Source: Rhizobium sp. Q54 (GTDB lineage Bacteria; Pseudomonadota; Alphaproteobacteria; Rhizobiales; Beijerinckiaceae). Taken from it: 32,580 bases of DNA. This document shows, piece by piece, positions 1 through 9,365 of this stretch. The position numbers were made by a program, and so were the translations under genes. The notes beneath the pieces are model-generated. The model did not search any database. It worked only from the letters and a program-made list of their open reading frames with translations, and was not told the DNA's origin. Within the stretch, counting starts at the first letter, position 1. Every line of letters begins with the position of its first letter. The stretch is from positions 1 to 32,580 of the forward strand of contig CAMCMI010000004.1 of assembly GCA_945875875.1 (NCBI GenBank). The letters are read 5' to 3'.

Positions 1-897
1 ACCCGCCGCAAGAAGGCTGTTCTGTCGGGCGGATTGCATCCCCATTACGCTGAAGTGGTGCGCACGCTCTCGCGCATGGCGGGCGACGACGTGATGACCA
101 TGGCGCCCGACGTTTTGGCGGGCGAGGACATGCTGGCCTGCATCGACAAGACCGTCTCCTGCGTCGTCGTGCAAACGCCGGACGTGTTCGGCAATCTGCG
201 CGATCTCAACGCGCTGGCCGCAAAATGTCACGAGAACGGCGCACTGCTGATCGCGGTGTTTACGGAAGCCGTCTCGCTGGGCCTGATCGAGCCGCCGGGC
301 GCAATGGGCGCCGACATTGTGGTCGGCGAGGGTCAATCCATCGGCAATGCGCTGAACTTTGGCGGGCCATATGTGGGCCTGTTCGCAACGCGGCAAAAAT
401 ACGTGCGCCAGATGCCGGGGCGCCTGGCGGGCGAGACGCTGGACGCCAATTTCGAGCGCGGCTTCGTGCTGACGCTCTCAACGCGCGAGCAGCATATTCG
501 CCGCGAGAAGGCGACGTCCAACATCTGCACCAATTCAGGCCTGTGCGCGTTGGCTTTCTCGATCCACATGACCCTGCTGGGCGAGAGCGGCTTGCGCACG
601 CTGGCGCGCGTCAACCATGCAAACGCCGTCAAGCTCGCCGACATGCTGGCGCGCGTGCCCGGCGTTGAAGTGCTGAACCAGACTTTCTTCAACGAGTTCA
701 CGATTCGCGTGAAGGGCGATGCGGGCCAGCTTGTCGAAAAGCTTGCCGCGCAAGGGGTTCTGGCTGGCGTGCCGATGTCGAGGCTGCTGCCGCGCGCAGG
801 CCTCGACGATCTTTTGCTCATCGCTTCGACTGAAACCAATACGGACGAAGACCGCGCGGCGCTTGTCGCGGCGCTCTCCTCCCAGCTCGCGCATTAA
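1..897 (+). CDS. gcvPA: Glycine dehydrogenase (decarboxylating) subunit 1, 3' part; gene begins upstream of the window
   Basis: Frame is open from base 1 ([20 protein letters not shown]...), typical P-protein alpha subunit; followed 12 nt later by gcvPB. Confidence 0.93.
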   Translation, partial: TRRKKAVLSGGLHPHYAEVVRTLSRMAGDDVMTMAPDVLAGEDMLACIDKTVSCVVVQTPDVFGNLRDLNALAAKCHENGALLIAVFTEAVSLGLIEPPGAMGADIVVGEGQSIGNALNFGGPYVGLFATRQKYVRQMPGRLAGETLDANFERGFVLTLSTREQHIRREKATSNICTNSGLCALAFSIHMTLLGESGLRTLARVNHANAVKLADMLARVPGVEVLNQTFFNEFTIRVKGDAGQLVEKLAAQGVLAGVPMSRLLPRAGLDDLLLIASTETNTDEDRAALVAALSSQLAH

Positions 898-909
898 GGG
901 GTTTTGACC

Positions 910-2490
910 ATGCTCAACAATCAAGGCCGCCCCACTGGCGCAGGCGAATCTGCACCCGCCTATAATCGCAAGACGTTCACTGGAAACCGCGCGCTGCAAA
1001 CCCGCGAGGCGCTGATCTTTGAGATCGGCAGACCGGAAGTCAGCGGGATCGATATGGATGAGCCCGAGGCGTTCACGCCGCGCCTTGGCGCGCATGCGCG
1101 CAAAACGCCGCTCGATCTGCCGGGCCTGTCCGAGCCCGAAACCATGCGCCATTACGTGCGCCTGTCGCAGAAAAATTACGCCATTGACGCAGGGCTCTAT
1201 CCGCTGGGCTCCTGCACCATGAAGCACAATCCCCGCCTCAACGAAAAGCTGGCGCGTCTGCCCGGCTTTGCCGACGTGCATCCCTTGCAGCCGACATCCA
1301 CCGTGCAGGGCGCGCTGGAGCTGATCGAGGTGTTGTCGGGCTGGTTGATGGAGTTGACCGGCGCCCATGCGGTCGCCATGTCGCCCAAGGCTGGCGCGCA
1401 CGGCGAACTTTGCGGCATGATGGCGATCAAGGCCGCACTGGCCGCGCGCGGCGAAGGCTCGACGCGCAAAGTGGTGCTGGTGCCTGACAGCGCCCACGGC
1501 ACCAATCCCGCCACCGCTGCGCTGATCGGCTTTGAGGTGCGCGCGATCCCCGCCCGCGAAGACGGCACGGTCAGCGCGCAGGCTGTGCGCGAAGCATGCG
1601 GGCCTGACGTGGCCGCCATCATGCTCACCAACCCCAACACCTGCGGCCTGTTTGAGCCTGAAGTGGTGGAGATTGCCGCCGCGATCCACGAGGCAGGCGG
1701 CTATTTCTATTGCGACGGCGCCAATTTCAACGCCATCGTCGGCAAGGTGCGCCCCGTCGATCTGGGCGTGGACGCCATGCACATCAATCTGCACAAGACG
1801 TTCTCGACCCCGCACGGCGGCGGCGGACCGGGCGCCGGCCCGGTCGTGTTGTCGGAAGCTCTCGCGCCGTTTGCGCCAGCGCCCTTCCTGCGCCGCGTTG
1901 GGGCGGATTTAGAGACTCTCACGCTCGTGGAAGAGACTGGCGATGGCGCAGCCTTTGGGCGCCTCACCGCTTTCCATGGCCAGATGGGCATGTTCGTGCG
2001 CGCGCTGTCCTACATGATGTCGCACGGCTCGGACGGGTTACGGCAGGCCTCCGAAGACGCCGTTCTCAACGCGAACTATGTGCGCGTTGGCCTTGGCGAC
2101 GTGATGAGCGCACCGTTTGGCGACCGCCCCTGCATGCATGAGGCTTTGTTCGATGATCGCTGGCTCAAGGGAACCGGCGTCACCACGCTCGATTTCGCCA
2201 AGGCGATGATCGACGAGGGCTATCATCCGATGACGATGTACTTCCCGCTTGTCGTGTCCGGCGCAATGCTAATCGAGCCCACCGAATCCGAATCGCGCGC
2301 CTCGGTCGATCTGTTCATTATGACGCTGCGCGATCTCACTTTCAGCGTGCGCAGGGGCGAGCTGGAGCGCTTTTCGGGCGCGCCCTATTACGCGCCCCGC
2401 CGCAGGCTCGACGAGACGCGCGCCGCCCGCCAGCCGATCCTGCGCTGGACGCCCCCCGCGCCAATCGCCGAAGACGAGGCTGCGGAATAG
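910..2490 (+). CDS. gcvPB: Glycine dehydrogenase (decarboxylating) subunit 2
   Basis: PLP-site region FNAIVGKVRPVDLGVDAMHINLHKTFSTPHGGGGPGAGPV; ATG at 910 preferred over TTG at 904. Confidence 0.94.
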   Translation: MLNNQGRPTGAGESAPAYNRKTFTGNRALQTREALIFEIGRPEVSGIDMDEPEAFTPRLGAHARKTPLDLPGLSEPETMRHYVRLSQKNYAIDAGLYPLGSCTMKHNPRLNEKLARLPGFADVHPLQPTSTVQGALELIEVLSGWLMELTGAHAVAMSPKAGAHGELCGMMAIKAALAARGEGSTRKVVLVPDSAHGTNPATAALIGFEVRAIPAREDGTVSAQAVREACGPDVAAIMLTNPNTCGLFEPEVVEIAAAIHEAGGYFYCDGANFNAIVGKVRPVDLGVDAMHINLHKTFSTPHGGGGPGAGPVVLSEALAPFAPAPFLRRVGADLETLTLVEETGDGAAFGRLTAFHGQMGMFVRALSYMMSHGSDGLRQASEDAVLNANYVRVGLGDVMSAPFGDRPCMHEALFDDRWLKGTGVTTLDFAKAMIDEGYHPMTMYFPLVVSGAMLIEPTESESRASVDLFIMTLRDLTFSVRRGELERFSGAPYYAPRRRLDETRAARQPILRWTPPAPIAEDEAAE

Positions 2491-2512
2491 ACGGCGCCCC
2501 AAAAAACAAAAA

Positions 2513-2539
2513 CCCCGGAGCGCGCTCCGGGGTTTTTTT
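2513..2539. terminator. Bidirectional rho-independent terminator between convergent gcvPB and atpF
   Basis: CCCCGGAGCGCGCTCCGGGG perfect palindrome followed by T7 and preceded by an A-rich run (aaaaaacaaaaa), so usable from both strands. Confidence 0.85.
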
Positions 2540-2559
2540 ATTGGTAAATCTAAAAGAGC

Positions 2560-3048
2560 TTAGTGCGCGAAGCCCTTGCGGACGTCGCCGATGCCACGTG
2601 TCAACATGTCGGCGCTGGCGCCGTCCTGCATCTGGGCGCGCAGGATCGTCTCGGCGACCTTCACGGCGGCGTCGGCGGCAGCCGAGCGCACGTCGTTCAT
2701 CGCCTGCGATTCGGCGATGACGATCTTGGCTTCCGCCTGCTGGGTGCGGCGGGCGACGAATTCGCTCATCCGCTTGGCGGTCTCGGCGGCTAGCGCCTCG
2801 GCTTCTTCTCGAGCAGTGGTGAGAATGGCGTCAGCCTCGAATTGGGCCTCAGCCGCCTTTTTCTGGTAGGAGGCGAGCACAGCCTCGGCTTCCGTGCGCA
2901 GGCGGCTGGCTTGCGCCAATTCGTCTGCGATCAGGGAGGCGCGATCATCAAGCGCTTTGGCCAGCGTGCGGTGAACCCCGAGGTAACCCAGAAGCAGGAC
3001 GAACAGCACGAAGCCGAGCGCGACGAAGAAACTCTCGTCAAAATGCAT
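2560..3048 (-). CDS. atpF: F0F1 ATP synthase subunit b
   Basis: MHFDESFFVALGFVLFVLLLGYLGVHRTLAKALDDR: N-terminal TM plus long coiled coil; start set at 3048 rather than the long ORF start at 3438. Confidence 0.88.
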   Translation of the reverse strand: MHFDESFFVALGFVLFVLLLGYLGVHRTLAKALDDRASLIADELAQASRLRTEAEAVLASYQKKAAEAQFEADAILTTAREEAEALAAETAKRMSEFVARRTQQAEAKIVIAESQAMNDVRSAAADAAVKVAETILRAQMQDGASADMLTRGIGDVRKGFAH

Positions 3049-3058
3049 CACGCTCTCC

Positions 3059-3607
3059 TTAGACGTTCTGGCCGGCGACGGCCTTGGCCAACGCTTGGGG
3101 ATCGGCGTCGCGGCCGGTGATCTGACGAACGATGGCACCCGCCGCTTCCGTAGCGATGGCGGAAACATTGTCCATAGCCTGCGCCTTGCCGGCGGCAATC
3201 TTGGCCTCAGCCTCTGCAAGATGTGCATTGAGGTTGCTTTCCAGCGCCTTACGCTTGGCGTTGCTGTCTGCGGCCAGATTATCGCGTACATCCTGTACGC
3301 TCTTCTGAACGGTCGCCTTGGCGTCGGCCAGCGTCCTTTCGTAGTGAGCCCCTGCCTCTTCCGCAAATTTCTGGGCGGCGGCGGCGACTTCAAGATCATT
3401 ATCGATACGCAGGCGGCGCGTGTCGATGATCTTCGCAACGCGGGGCAGCGCGATCCGCGACATCACAAAATACAACGTTCCGAACGTGATCACGAGCCAG
3501 AATAATTGGGCCGGGAACGTCGATACGTCGAAAGGCGGGAACACGCCCTTGGCTGCGGGAGCGCTCGAATTTGCCGCTGTGGCGGCGAAGGCATCTGAGA
3601 TGAACAT
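3059..3607 (-). CDS. atpF': F0F1 ATP synthase subunit b'
   Basis: FPPFDVSTFPAQLFWLVITFGTLYFVMSRIALPRVAKIIDTR is typical of b'; located between atpE and atpF. Confidence 0.9.
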   Translation of the reverse strand: MFISDAFAATAANSSAPAAKGVFPPFDVSTFPAQLFWLVITFGTLYFVMSRIALPRVAKIIDTRRLRIDNDLEVAAAAQKFAEEAGAHYERTLADAKATVQKSVQDVRDNLAADSNAKRKALESNLNAHLAEAEAKIAAGKAQAMDNVSAIATEAAGAIVRQITGRDADPQALAKAVAGQNV

Positions 3608-3703
3608 CGTGCAGTCCGGAACGTCAGGGCCAAAATGGCGAAGTAGATTTACTCAAAGACCATGCGCGGCTCATCGCAAGGCGAGAACCGCGCATGAAAG
3701 AAA

Positions 3704-3931
3704 CTAGACCACGAAGAGCAGCAAAATCGCGACAAGGAACGCGAAAATGCCGAGGCCTTCCGCAAGTGCTGCGCCGATGAACGCGCGACCAAACTGGGCG
3801 TCTGCCGCAGAGGGGTTGCGCAGAGCGCCGGAGAGGAAGTTACCGAAAATCGTGCCCACGCCGATGGCGGCGGCGCCCATGCCGATGGCGGCCAGACCGG
3901 CGCCGATATACTTAGCTGCTACGGGATCCAT
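3704..3931 (-). CDS. atpE: F0F1 ATP synthase subunit c
   Basis: 75-aa [42 protein letters not shown]...; two TM helices. Confidence 0.95.
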   Translation of the reverse strand: MDPVAAKYIGAGLAAIGMGAAAIGVGTIFGNFLSGALRNPSAADAQFGRAFIGAALAEGLGIFAFLVAILLLFVV

Positions 3932-3984
3932 GTCGAACTCCTGTTCGATTTTGTAAGAGGGCGACCGTCTGTTGTTGATATTTA

Positions 3985-4749
3985 TCAGTGGCCCGGGTGG
4001 ATTGCGTCGTTGAGATAGACGCAAGTGAGGATGGCGAATACGTACGCCTGCAGCACCGCGACGAGAAGCTCGAGCGCGGTGAGAGCGACAACGCCGAGAA
4101 GTGGCAGCGGCGCAAGCGCAGCCCACGCTCCGGCACCCATCAGCATGGCGACGAATCCACCGAAAACTTTCAACGTGATGTGACCGGCCAACATGTTGGC
4201 GAACAGTCGCACGGATAAAGAAATCGGACGCGAGAGGAAGGAAATAACCTCAATCAGCATCACGAACCAGAGCAAAGCCGGCGACACGCCCGATGGAACA
4301 AACAGGCGCAGGAAGTGAAGGCCATGGCACCAGAAGCCATAAAGCAGCACGGTCAGGATCACGAGCGCGGCGAAGGCAAAAGTCACGAGAATCTGGCTGG
4401 TGACCGTGAACGTGTACGGTACAAGGCCGATGAGGTTCGAGAACAACACGAACATAAACAGCGAAAAAACGAGGGGGAAAAAGCGCATCCCCTCCTGCCC
4501 CGCAGAACCGCGCACAGTGGCAGCGACAAATTCATAGGACATTTCGGCCGCCGCTTGCAGGCGACCGGGGATCAACGCCTGCTTGCGCGTGCCATAAACC
4601 ATCAGGCCCAAAATCGAGAGCACCACGATCGCCATGAACAAGGACGCGTTGGAGAATGACACGTCCTGACCAAACAGATTGATCGGAACAATCTTGTTCA
4701 CCTGGAATTGGTGGATGGGATCGATTGTGTTTCCGGCGGAAGCAGCCAC
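3985..4749 (-). CDS. atpB: F0F1 ATP synthase subunit a
   Basis: [23 protein letters not shown] motif; operon position. Confidence 0.96.
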   Translation of the reverse strand: MAASAGNTIDPIHQFQVNKIVPINLFGQDVSFSNASLFMAIVVLSILGLMVYGTRKQALIPGRLQAAAEMSYEFVAATVRGSAGQEGMRFFPLVFSLFMFVLFSNLIGLVPYTFTVTSQILVTFAFAALVILTVLLYGFWCHGLHFLRLFVPSGVSPALLWFVMLIEVISFLSRPISLSVRLFANMLAGHITLKVFGGFVAMLMGAGAWAALAPLPLLGVVALTALELLVAVLQAYVFAILTCVYLNDAIHPGH

Positions 4750-4797
4750 GTCTTTGCCCTCGATCTTAGTCTCGCCATCGCGCAGCGGCGCGAAAAA

Positions 4798-5148
4798 TCA
4801 TGAAGAACCACCGTTTCGAGCCTGCGGCCCAGCAGCGATTCGGTATACGTTATAGAAGCCGGCCGCCGTCCCGAACGCCAGAAAAACGATCAAGAACAAC
4901 GGCTTAGTTGAGAACCAGTTGTCAAGAACCAGTCCGATGACCAACCCGACAATGATGCCCGCTACAAACTCTGATAGCACGCGAACGCCCAGATTCAATG
5001 CGCGTCCCGTGGTGCTCGCCGACGCATCGTCTGACGCGCTCTTTCGAGGCTCTTCATTGCGTTTATTCTGAAGAGCGCTTGCGAGCCGCTCCAGACGCGC
5101 TTTCAGGGCCTCGTCGTCGCTCCGATCATTTTCGATCATGGGGATCAT
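4798..5148 (-). CDS. atpI: AtpI family F0F1 assembly protein
   Basis: Short two-TM protein (EFVAGIIVGLVIGLVLDNWF...FLAFGTAAGFYNVYR) directly upstream of atpB; start assumed at MIPMIEN. Confidence 0.82.
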   Translation of the reverse strand: MIPMIENDRSDDEALKARLERLASALQNKRNEEPRKSASDDASASTTGRALNLGVRVLSEFVAGIIVGLVIGLVLDNWFSTKPLFLIVFLAFGTAAGFYNVYRIAAGPQARNGGSS

Positions 5149-5273
5149 CCTGTACGTCACGCATAACGCACAATATAGCCGCCCTTGATCCCGAAAGCGC
5201 CTGAAAATCAACACCGGACAAGCCGAGCTGCAAACATTTTATTGTTGTTCAGACTACCCTCGCGAGCGGTTTT

Positions 5274-5302
5274 AACATATTAGCGGGACTACAGCCTGTC
5301 AA
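5274..5302 (-). promoter_or_regulatory. Candidate sigma70-type promoter of the F0 ATP synthase operon
   Basis: On the minus strand: TTGACA (5302-5297), 17-nt spacer, TATGTT (5279-5274), upstream of atpI. Confidence 0.6.
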
Positions 5303-5374
5303 GCGTAGGTACAGTTTTGCAACGCTTTGTATTTAAAACAAAAAATGAAGAAAGGCGGCAGCTGCGACGTTTTT

Positions 5375-6175
5375 TCAGATCACATAGTCTTCCACCGGCG
5401 CGGCAGCATCAGCGGTGATGTCAGCTTTCTCCTTGGCGGCGATATCCTGCAAGGCAAGCGCCCCGCGCCGGCGCGGGCGGGCGACGTCGATCACGCGCAC
5501 GGACCTGACCTCGCCGGGTTTGCCGCCCAAAGCCACGATCCGGTCGGCGAGATAGACCGCCTCTTCGATATCATGGGTCACGAACACGATGGTTTTGCCG
5601 GTCTGGCGCCACACGCGCAGCAATTCGTCCTGCAAGCCTTCGCGGGTCGCCACGTCCAGAGCCGAGAACGGCTCGTCCATCAACAGGATCGAGGGCCGCA
5701 CGGCGAGCGCGCGGGCCAGCGCCACGCGCTGGCGCTGACCGCCCGACAATTGCCACGGCCAGCGATCGGCAAGGTCAGACAAGCCGACAAGCCCCAGCGC
5801 CTGCATTGCGCGCTCGCGCCGGGCGACGGCTGGCAGGCGCGTTTTCTCAAGGCCAAACGACACGTTGGCGATGACGCGACGCCACGGCAGCAGGCGCGAA
5901 TCCTGAAACACCAGCGCCATTGGTCGTTCAGCGGCGGGATCGGGCGTCACGACGACTTTGCCCTCGCTCTGCGGGGCCAGCCCCATCAGCACGCGCAGCA
6001 GCGTTGATTTGCCAACCCCGGAGGCGCCGACCACCGCCACGAATTCGCCCGGCGCTATTTTCAGATCGAGCCCGCGCAGCACGTGCGTGCGCTTCCCGTC
6101 CTGATCGAAAGAGAGCGCGAGGCCCTCAATGTCGATGACGTGATCGGGCAGTTTTGAGGCGCTTACGGCTTCCAT
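5375..6175 (-). CDS. NitT/TauT-type ABC transporter ATP-binding protein
   Basis: Walker A GASGVGKST, signature LSGGQRQRVALARAL, Walker B ILLMDEPFSALD. Confidence 0.92.
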   Translation of the reverse strand: MEAVSASKLPDHVIDIEGLALSFDQDGKRTHVLRGLDLKIAPGEFVAVVGASGVGKSTLLRVLMGLAPQSEGKVVVTPDPAAERPMALVFQDSRLLPWRRVIANVSFGLEKTRLPAVARRERAMQALGLVGLSDLADRWPWQLSGGQRQRVALARALAVRPSILLMDEPFSALDVATREGLQDELLRVWRQTGKTIVFVTHDIEEAVYLADRIVALGGKPGEVRSVRVIDVARPRRRGALALQDIAAKEKADITADAAAPVEDYVI

Positions 6176-6921
6176 CGCAGGAGCCTTCCCTGTGCGGCCA
6201 TGAAGAATGTGTCCATCAAACCATAGAGGGCGGCCATGGTGAGCATGTAGACGACGACGATATCGGTGGCGAGCAGGCTTGAAGCCTGCATCATGCGGCT
6301 GCCCAATCCCGTCACGCCGAAAAGTTCAGCCGCAACGACAGCCATCCACGCCTGCCCCAAAGCGGTGCGCGCGCCGACCAGAATGCCCGGAGTGGCGGCT
6401 GGCAGCAGCACTTTGAACAGGCGCTCCAGCGGGCCGGTGAAGCCGAACGCCTTGGCCAGCTCGATGTAATCGCGATCCACGCCGCGAATAGCGCCATGGG
6501 TCGCAAAATACACGATCCAGAACACGCCGATGGCGATGATGAACACCGCGCCCGATTGACTGACGCCAAACCAGATAATCGCAAACGGCACCCAGGCTAG
6601 CCCCGGAATCGGCCGCAGCACGCGGCTCACCCACGCGAACAGGCCTTCGGCAACGTTCGACATGCCGGTGAGCACGCCAAGCCCGATTCCGGCGCCGAGC
6701 CCCACAAGCAGGCCCAGCGTATAATGCGACAGGCTGAGGCCAACCGATTTCAGCCACATGCCGTTTGCCAGCTCGCGCATGAATGCGTCCGGCAGATCGC
6801 TTGGCGCGGGCAAAAGCACCCGCGAGGCGAGCCCAAGGCGCGGCATCGCCTCCCACACCAGCAGGAAAGCGACGAGGCCGAGCAGCGGCAGCAGTCTGTA
6901 CGCAAAACTGCGTTTGGTCAT
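6163..6921 (-). CDS. NitT/TauT-type ABC transporter permease
   Basis: SsuC/TauC-like permease (LGQAWMAVVAAELFGVTGLGSRMMQASSLLATDIVVVYML); overlaps the ATPase gene. Confidence 0.92.
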   Translation of the reverse strand: MTKRSFAYRLLPLLGLVAFLLVWEAMPRLGLASRVLLPAPSDLPDAFMRELANGMWLKSVGLSLSHYTLGLLVGLGAGIGLGVLTGMSNVAEGLFAWVSRVLRPIPGLAWVPFAIIWFGVSQSGAVFIIAIGVFWIVYFATHGAIRGVDRDYIELAKAFGFTGPLERLFKVLLPAATPGILVGARTALGQAWMAVVAAELFGVTGLGSRMMQASSLLATDIVVVYMLTMAALYGLMDTFFMAAQGRLLRWKP

Positions 6922-6959
6922 GAGACGCGCTTTCGTTCGTGTTCGCGGATCGAGGCGGC

Positions 6960-7994
6960 TTACTTAGCCGTCGCCTTGATGAAGTAGGACGCGTCAAACA
7001 GACCATCAAGCGGCACGTCCTCGTTGAGCGTTCCCAGCGAGACCTGATAGGTCTGCATTTTCTTGGTCGCTTCAATAATCGCGCGCGGATCGGCCACAAA
7101 TTTGGTGGCGGGCGAGGCAAGCGCCTTCTCGATCACCGAGACCGCGATGATGCCCTTGCCCAGCGCAGCTTCAATATGGGGCGCGGCGCGCTTGGGGTCT
7201 TTCTGGATCAGGTCTATCGCCTTGACCACCGATTCGACGATGGCCTGCACGGCCTGCGGGTTCTTCTGCGCAAACGCGCCCGACACTGCGACCACTGACC
7301 CGGGCTGGTTGGGGAACATGTCGCCGCCAAGGGCCACGAGCTTGATGCGCGGATCGCGCGTCTGGACGATGGCGATTGTAGGCTCGCGGATGGTTGCGCC
7401 ATCGACTGCGCCAGCAAGCAGCGCCTGCTGGGTCGCATCAATGCCCATCGGCACGATCTGCGCGTCGGCCGCGTCCACTTTGCTGGCGACAAACAGCCAA
7501 TGATTGAGCGTGGTGTGCGGCACCGAGCCGGGCGGCTGGGTTGCGATTCTGGCGGCGCGGCCATTCTTGGCGCGGAAGGCCTTGAACGCGGCGGCGTTCG
7601 AGACGCCGGGCGTAAAGAATGCAGCGAGCGGGGCGCCGACGGCCACCGTCATCTCCTCGACCGCCGTCGCCGTCACCACGCGCACGTCAATGCCCTTGGA
7701 GCGCGCGACCCCGAGCGGCGAGACGCCCGCCACGTAAACATCGAGCGTGCCGGACGCCAGAGCCTGAATCATGTTCGGGCCGGATTCAAATGTCGTGAAG
7801 CGCAGATCCACGCCCGCCGCTTTGGCGAACCCTTCCTTGTCGGCCACGAAAATGGGGGCTGCGCCCAAAATCGGGATGTAACCCACGCGCGCCTGAACAT
7901 TCTGGGCCATGGCTGGCGCGATTATGGAAACGGAAAACAAGGCGGCGACGGCGGGAAAAAGGATGCGGCGGCTAACGGGCAAACGAGCGAACAT
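6960..7994 (-). CDS. ABC transporter substrate-binding protein (NMT1/TauA-like)
   Basis: Signal peptide then RVGYIPILGAAPIFVADKEGFAKAAGVDL; first gene of the ABC operon. Confidence 0.88.
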   Translation of the reverse strand: MFARLPVSRRILFPAVAALFSVSIIAPAMAQNVQARVGYIPILGAAPIFVADKEGFAKAAGVDLRFTTFESGPNMIQALASGTLDVYVAGVSPLGVARSKGIDVRVVTATAVEEMTVAVGAPLAAFFTPGVSNAAAFKAFRAKNGRAARIATQPPGSVPHTTLNHWLFVASKVDAADAQIVPMGIDATQQALLAGAVDGATIREPTIAIVQTRDPRIKLVALGGDMFPNQPGSVVAVSGAFAQKNPQAVQAIVESVVKAIDLIQKDPKRAAPHIEAALGKGIIAVSVIEKALASPATKFVADPRAIIEATKKMQTYQVSLGTLNEDVPLDGLFDASYFIKATAK

Positions 7995-8046
7995 GGCGAG
8001 GCTCCAGATGAGAAACTGACCTTTGCACATATTTCATGGTTTGAAA

Positions 8047-8069
8047 ATGTATATTTTTTTTATATACAT
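8047..8069. promoter_or_regulatory. Perfect 8-bp inverted repeat, candidate operator in the divergent intergenic region
   Basis: ATGTATAT-TTTTTTT-ATATACAT between divergent genes at 7994 and 8170. Confidence 0.5.
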
Positions 8070-8169
8070 AAATTATAAGTTTAATGTGCCTCTGGACAGT
8101 CGCCATGCCCGCTTCTACGGTTGCGATCATCTGCCGAAACAGGCGGGAAACCGGGAGGATAGACGCCCC

Positions 8170-9342
8170 ATGGGTCGGCTGGACCATTGCTACAACATCG
8201 CTGACCTGCGCGAGGTCGCGAAAAGCCGCCTGCCCAAGGGCGTGTTCGAATATATCGATAAGGGCACCGAGGATCAGATCTCGCTCGACAACAATCGCGC
8301 GACCCTCAACGCGACCAAATTGCTGAACAAGATTCTGGTCGATGTGTCGGATGTGCAGCTCGATGCACAGATATTGGGCGCAAAATCCGCTATGCCTCTC
8401 ATCATTGCGCCCACCGGCATTGCGGGCCTCACCTGGCACGAAGGCGAGTTAGAGCTGGCCAAAGCCGCCGGGCGCGCCGGGGTTCCGTTCACGCTGGCCA
8501 CCGGCTCCAACACGCCGATGGAGAAAGTTGCGCAGGAATCGGGCGCCCGCGCATGGTTCCAGCTTTATATGTGGCGCGAGAAGGAATTATCCTACGAGCT
8601 GGTGCGCCGCGCCGCCAAAGCGGGCTTTGAGACTTTGGTGTGGACGGTGGACATCGGCCATGGCGCCAATCGCGAGCACAATGCGCGCAACGGCTTCTCG
8701 CAGCCCTACAAGCTCAACGCCCGCAGCATCGTTGATATGCTGAAACATCCCGAATGGCTGGCGACCGTGATGGGCCGCTACGTGATGGGCGGGCGCATGC
8801 CCGAGCATGTGAATTATCCCGAAAAATACCAGATGCGGATGACGGGAGGCGGCAAACGCGCCGCTGGTCACGCCACCGCCATGCGCGCCGATAGAGTGTC
8901 GTGGGAGGACGTGGACCGGCTGCGCGACATCTGGCCCGGCAAGCTCATCATCAAGGGCGTGATGCGCGTGGACGATGCGCAAATGGCCGTGGAGCGCGGC
9001 GCCGACGCCATCGTCGTCTCCAACCATGGCGGGCGCAATATGGACAGCGCGCCAGCCACCATTGCGGTATTGCCCAAGATCGTCGCCCATGTCGGCGACA
9101 AGGTGGACGTGATCGTGGATTCGGGCGTGCGGCGCGGCAGCGACATAGTGAAATGCCTCGCACTAGGCGCCAAAGCCGTGCTGGCGGGCCGCGCGACGCT
9201 CTACGGCGTGGCCGCTGGCGGGCAGCCGGGCGCGGAAAAAGCGCTGGCCATTCTGAAAGACGAGATGAAGCGCACCATGGCCTATGTCGGCCTGCAGCGC
9301 GTTGAGGACATCGATCAGGACATCATCTGGCGCCAGGATTAA
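8170..9342 (+). CDS. FMN-dependent alpha-hydroxy-acid oxidizing protein (lactate/mandelate dehydrogenase family)
   Basis: LIIKGVMRVDDAQMAVERGADAIVVSNHGGRNMDSAPATI, VDSGVRRGSDIVKCLALGAKAVLAGR; start set at ATG 8170. Confidence 0.92.
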   Translation: MGRLDHCYNIADLREVAKSRLPKGVFEYIDKGTEDQISLDNNRATLNATKLLNKILVDVSDVQLDAQILGAKSAMPLIIAPTGIAGLTWHEGELELAKAAGRAGVPFTLATGSNTPMEKVAQESGARAWFQLYMWREKELSYELVRRAAKAGFETLVWTVDIGHGANREHNARNGFSQPYKLNARSIVDMLKHPEWLATVMGRYVMGGRMPEHVNYPEKYQMRMTGGGKRAAGHATAMRADRVSWEDVDRLRDIWPGKLIIKGVMRVDDAQMAVERGADAIVVSNHGGRNMDSAPATIAVLPKIVAHVGDKVDVIVDSGVRRGSDIVKCLALGAKAVLAGRATLYGVAAGGQPGAEKALAILKDEMKRTMAYVGLQRVEDIDQDIIWRQD

Positions 9343-9365
9343 CGAGCGCTGCACGGGGGAAGAGC

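Noticed and set aside
535-1815. 426-aa minus-strand ORF opposite gcvPA/gcvPB
   Set aside because: Antisense of a strongly conserved coding pair; His/Arg/Gln-rich composition typical of shadow ORFs in GC-rich DNA.
3049-3438. N-terminal extension of atpF ORF to 3438
   Set aside because: Runs through atpF' in another frame; MHFDESFF at 3048 is a normal subunit b start.
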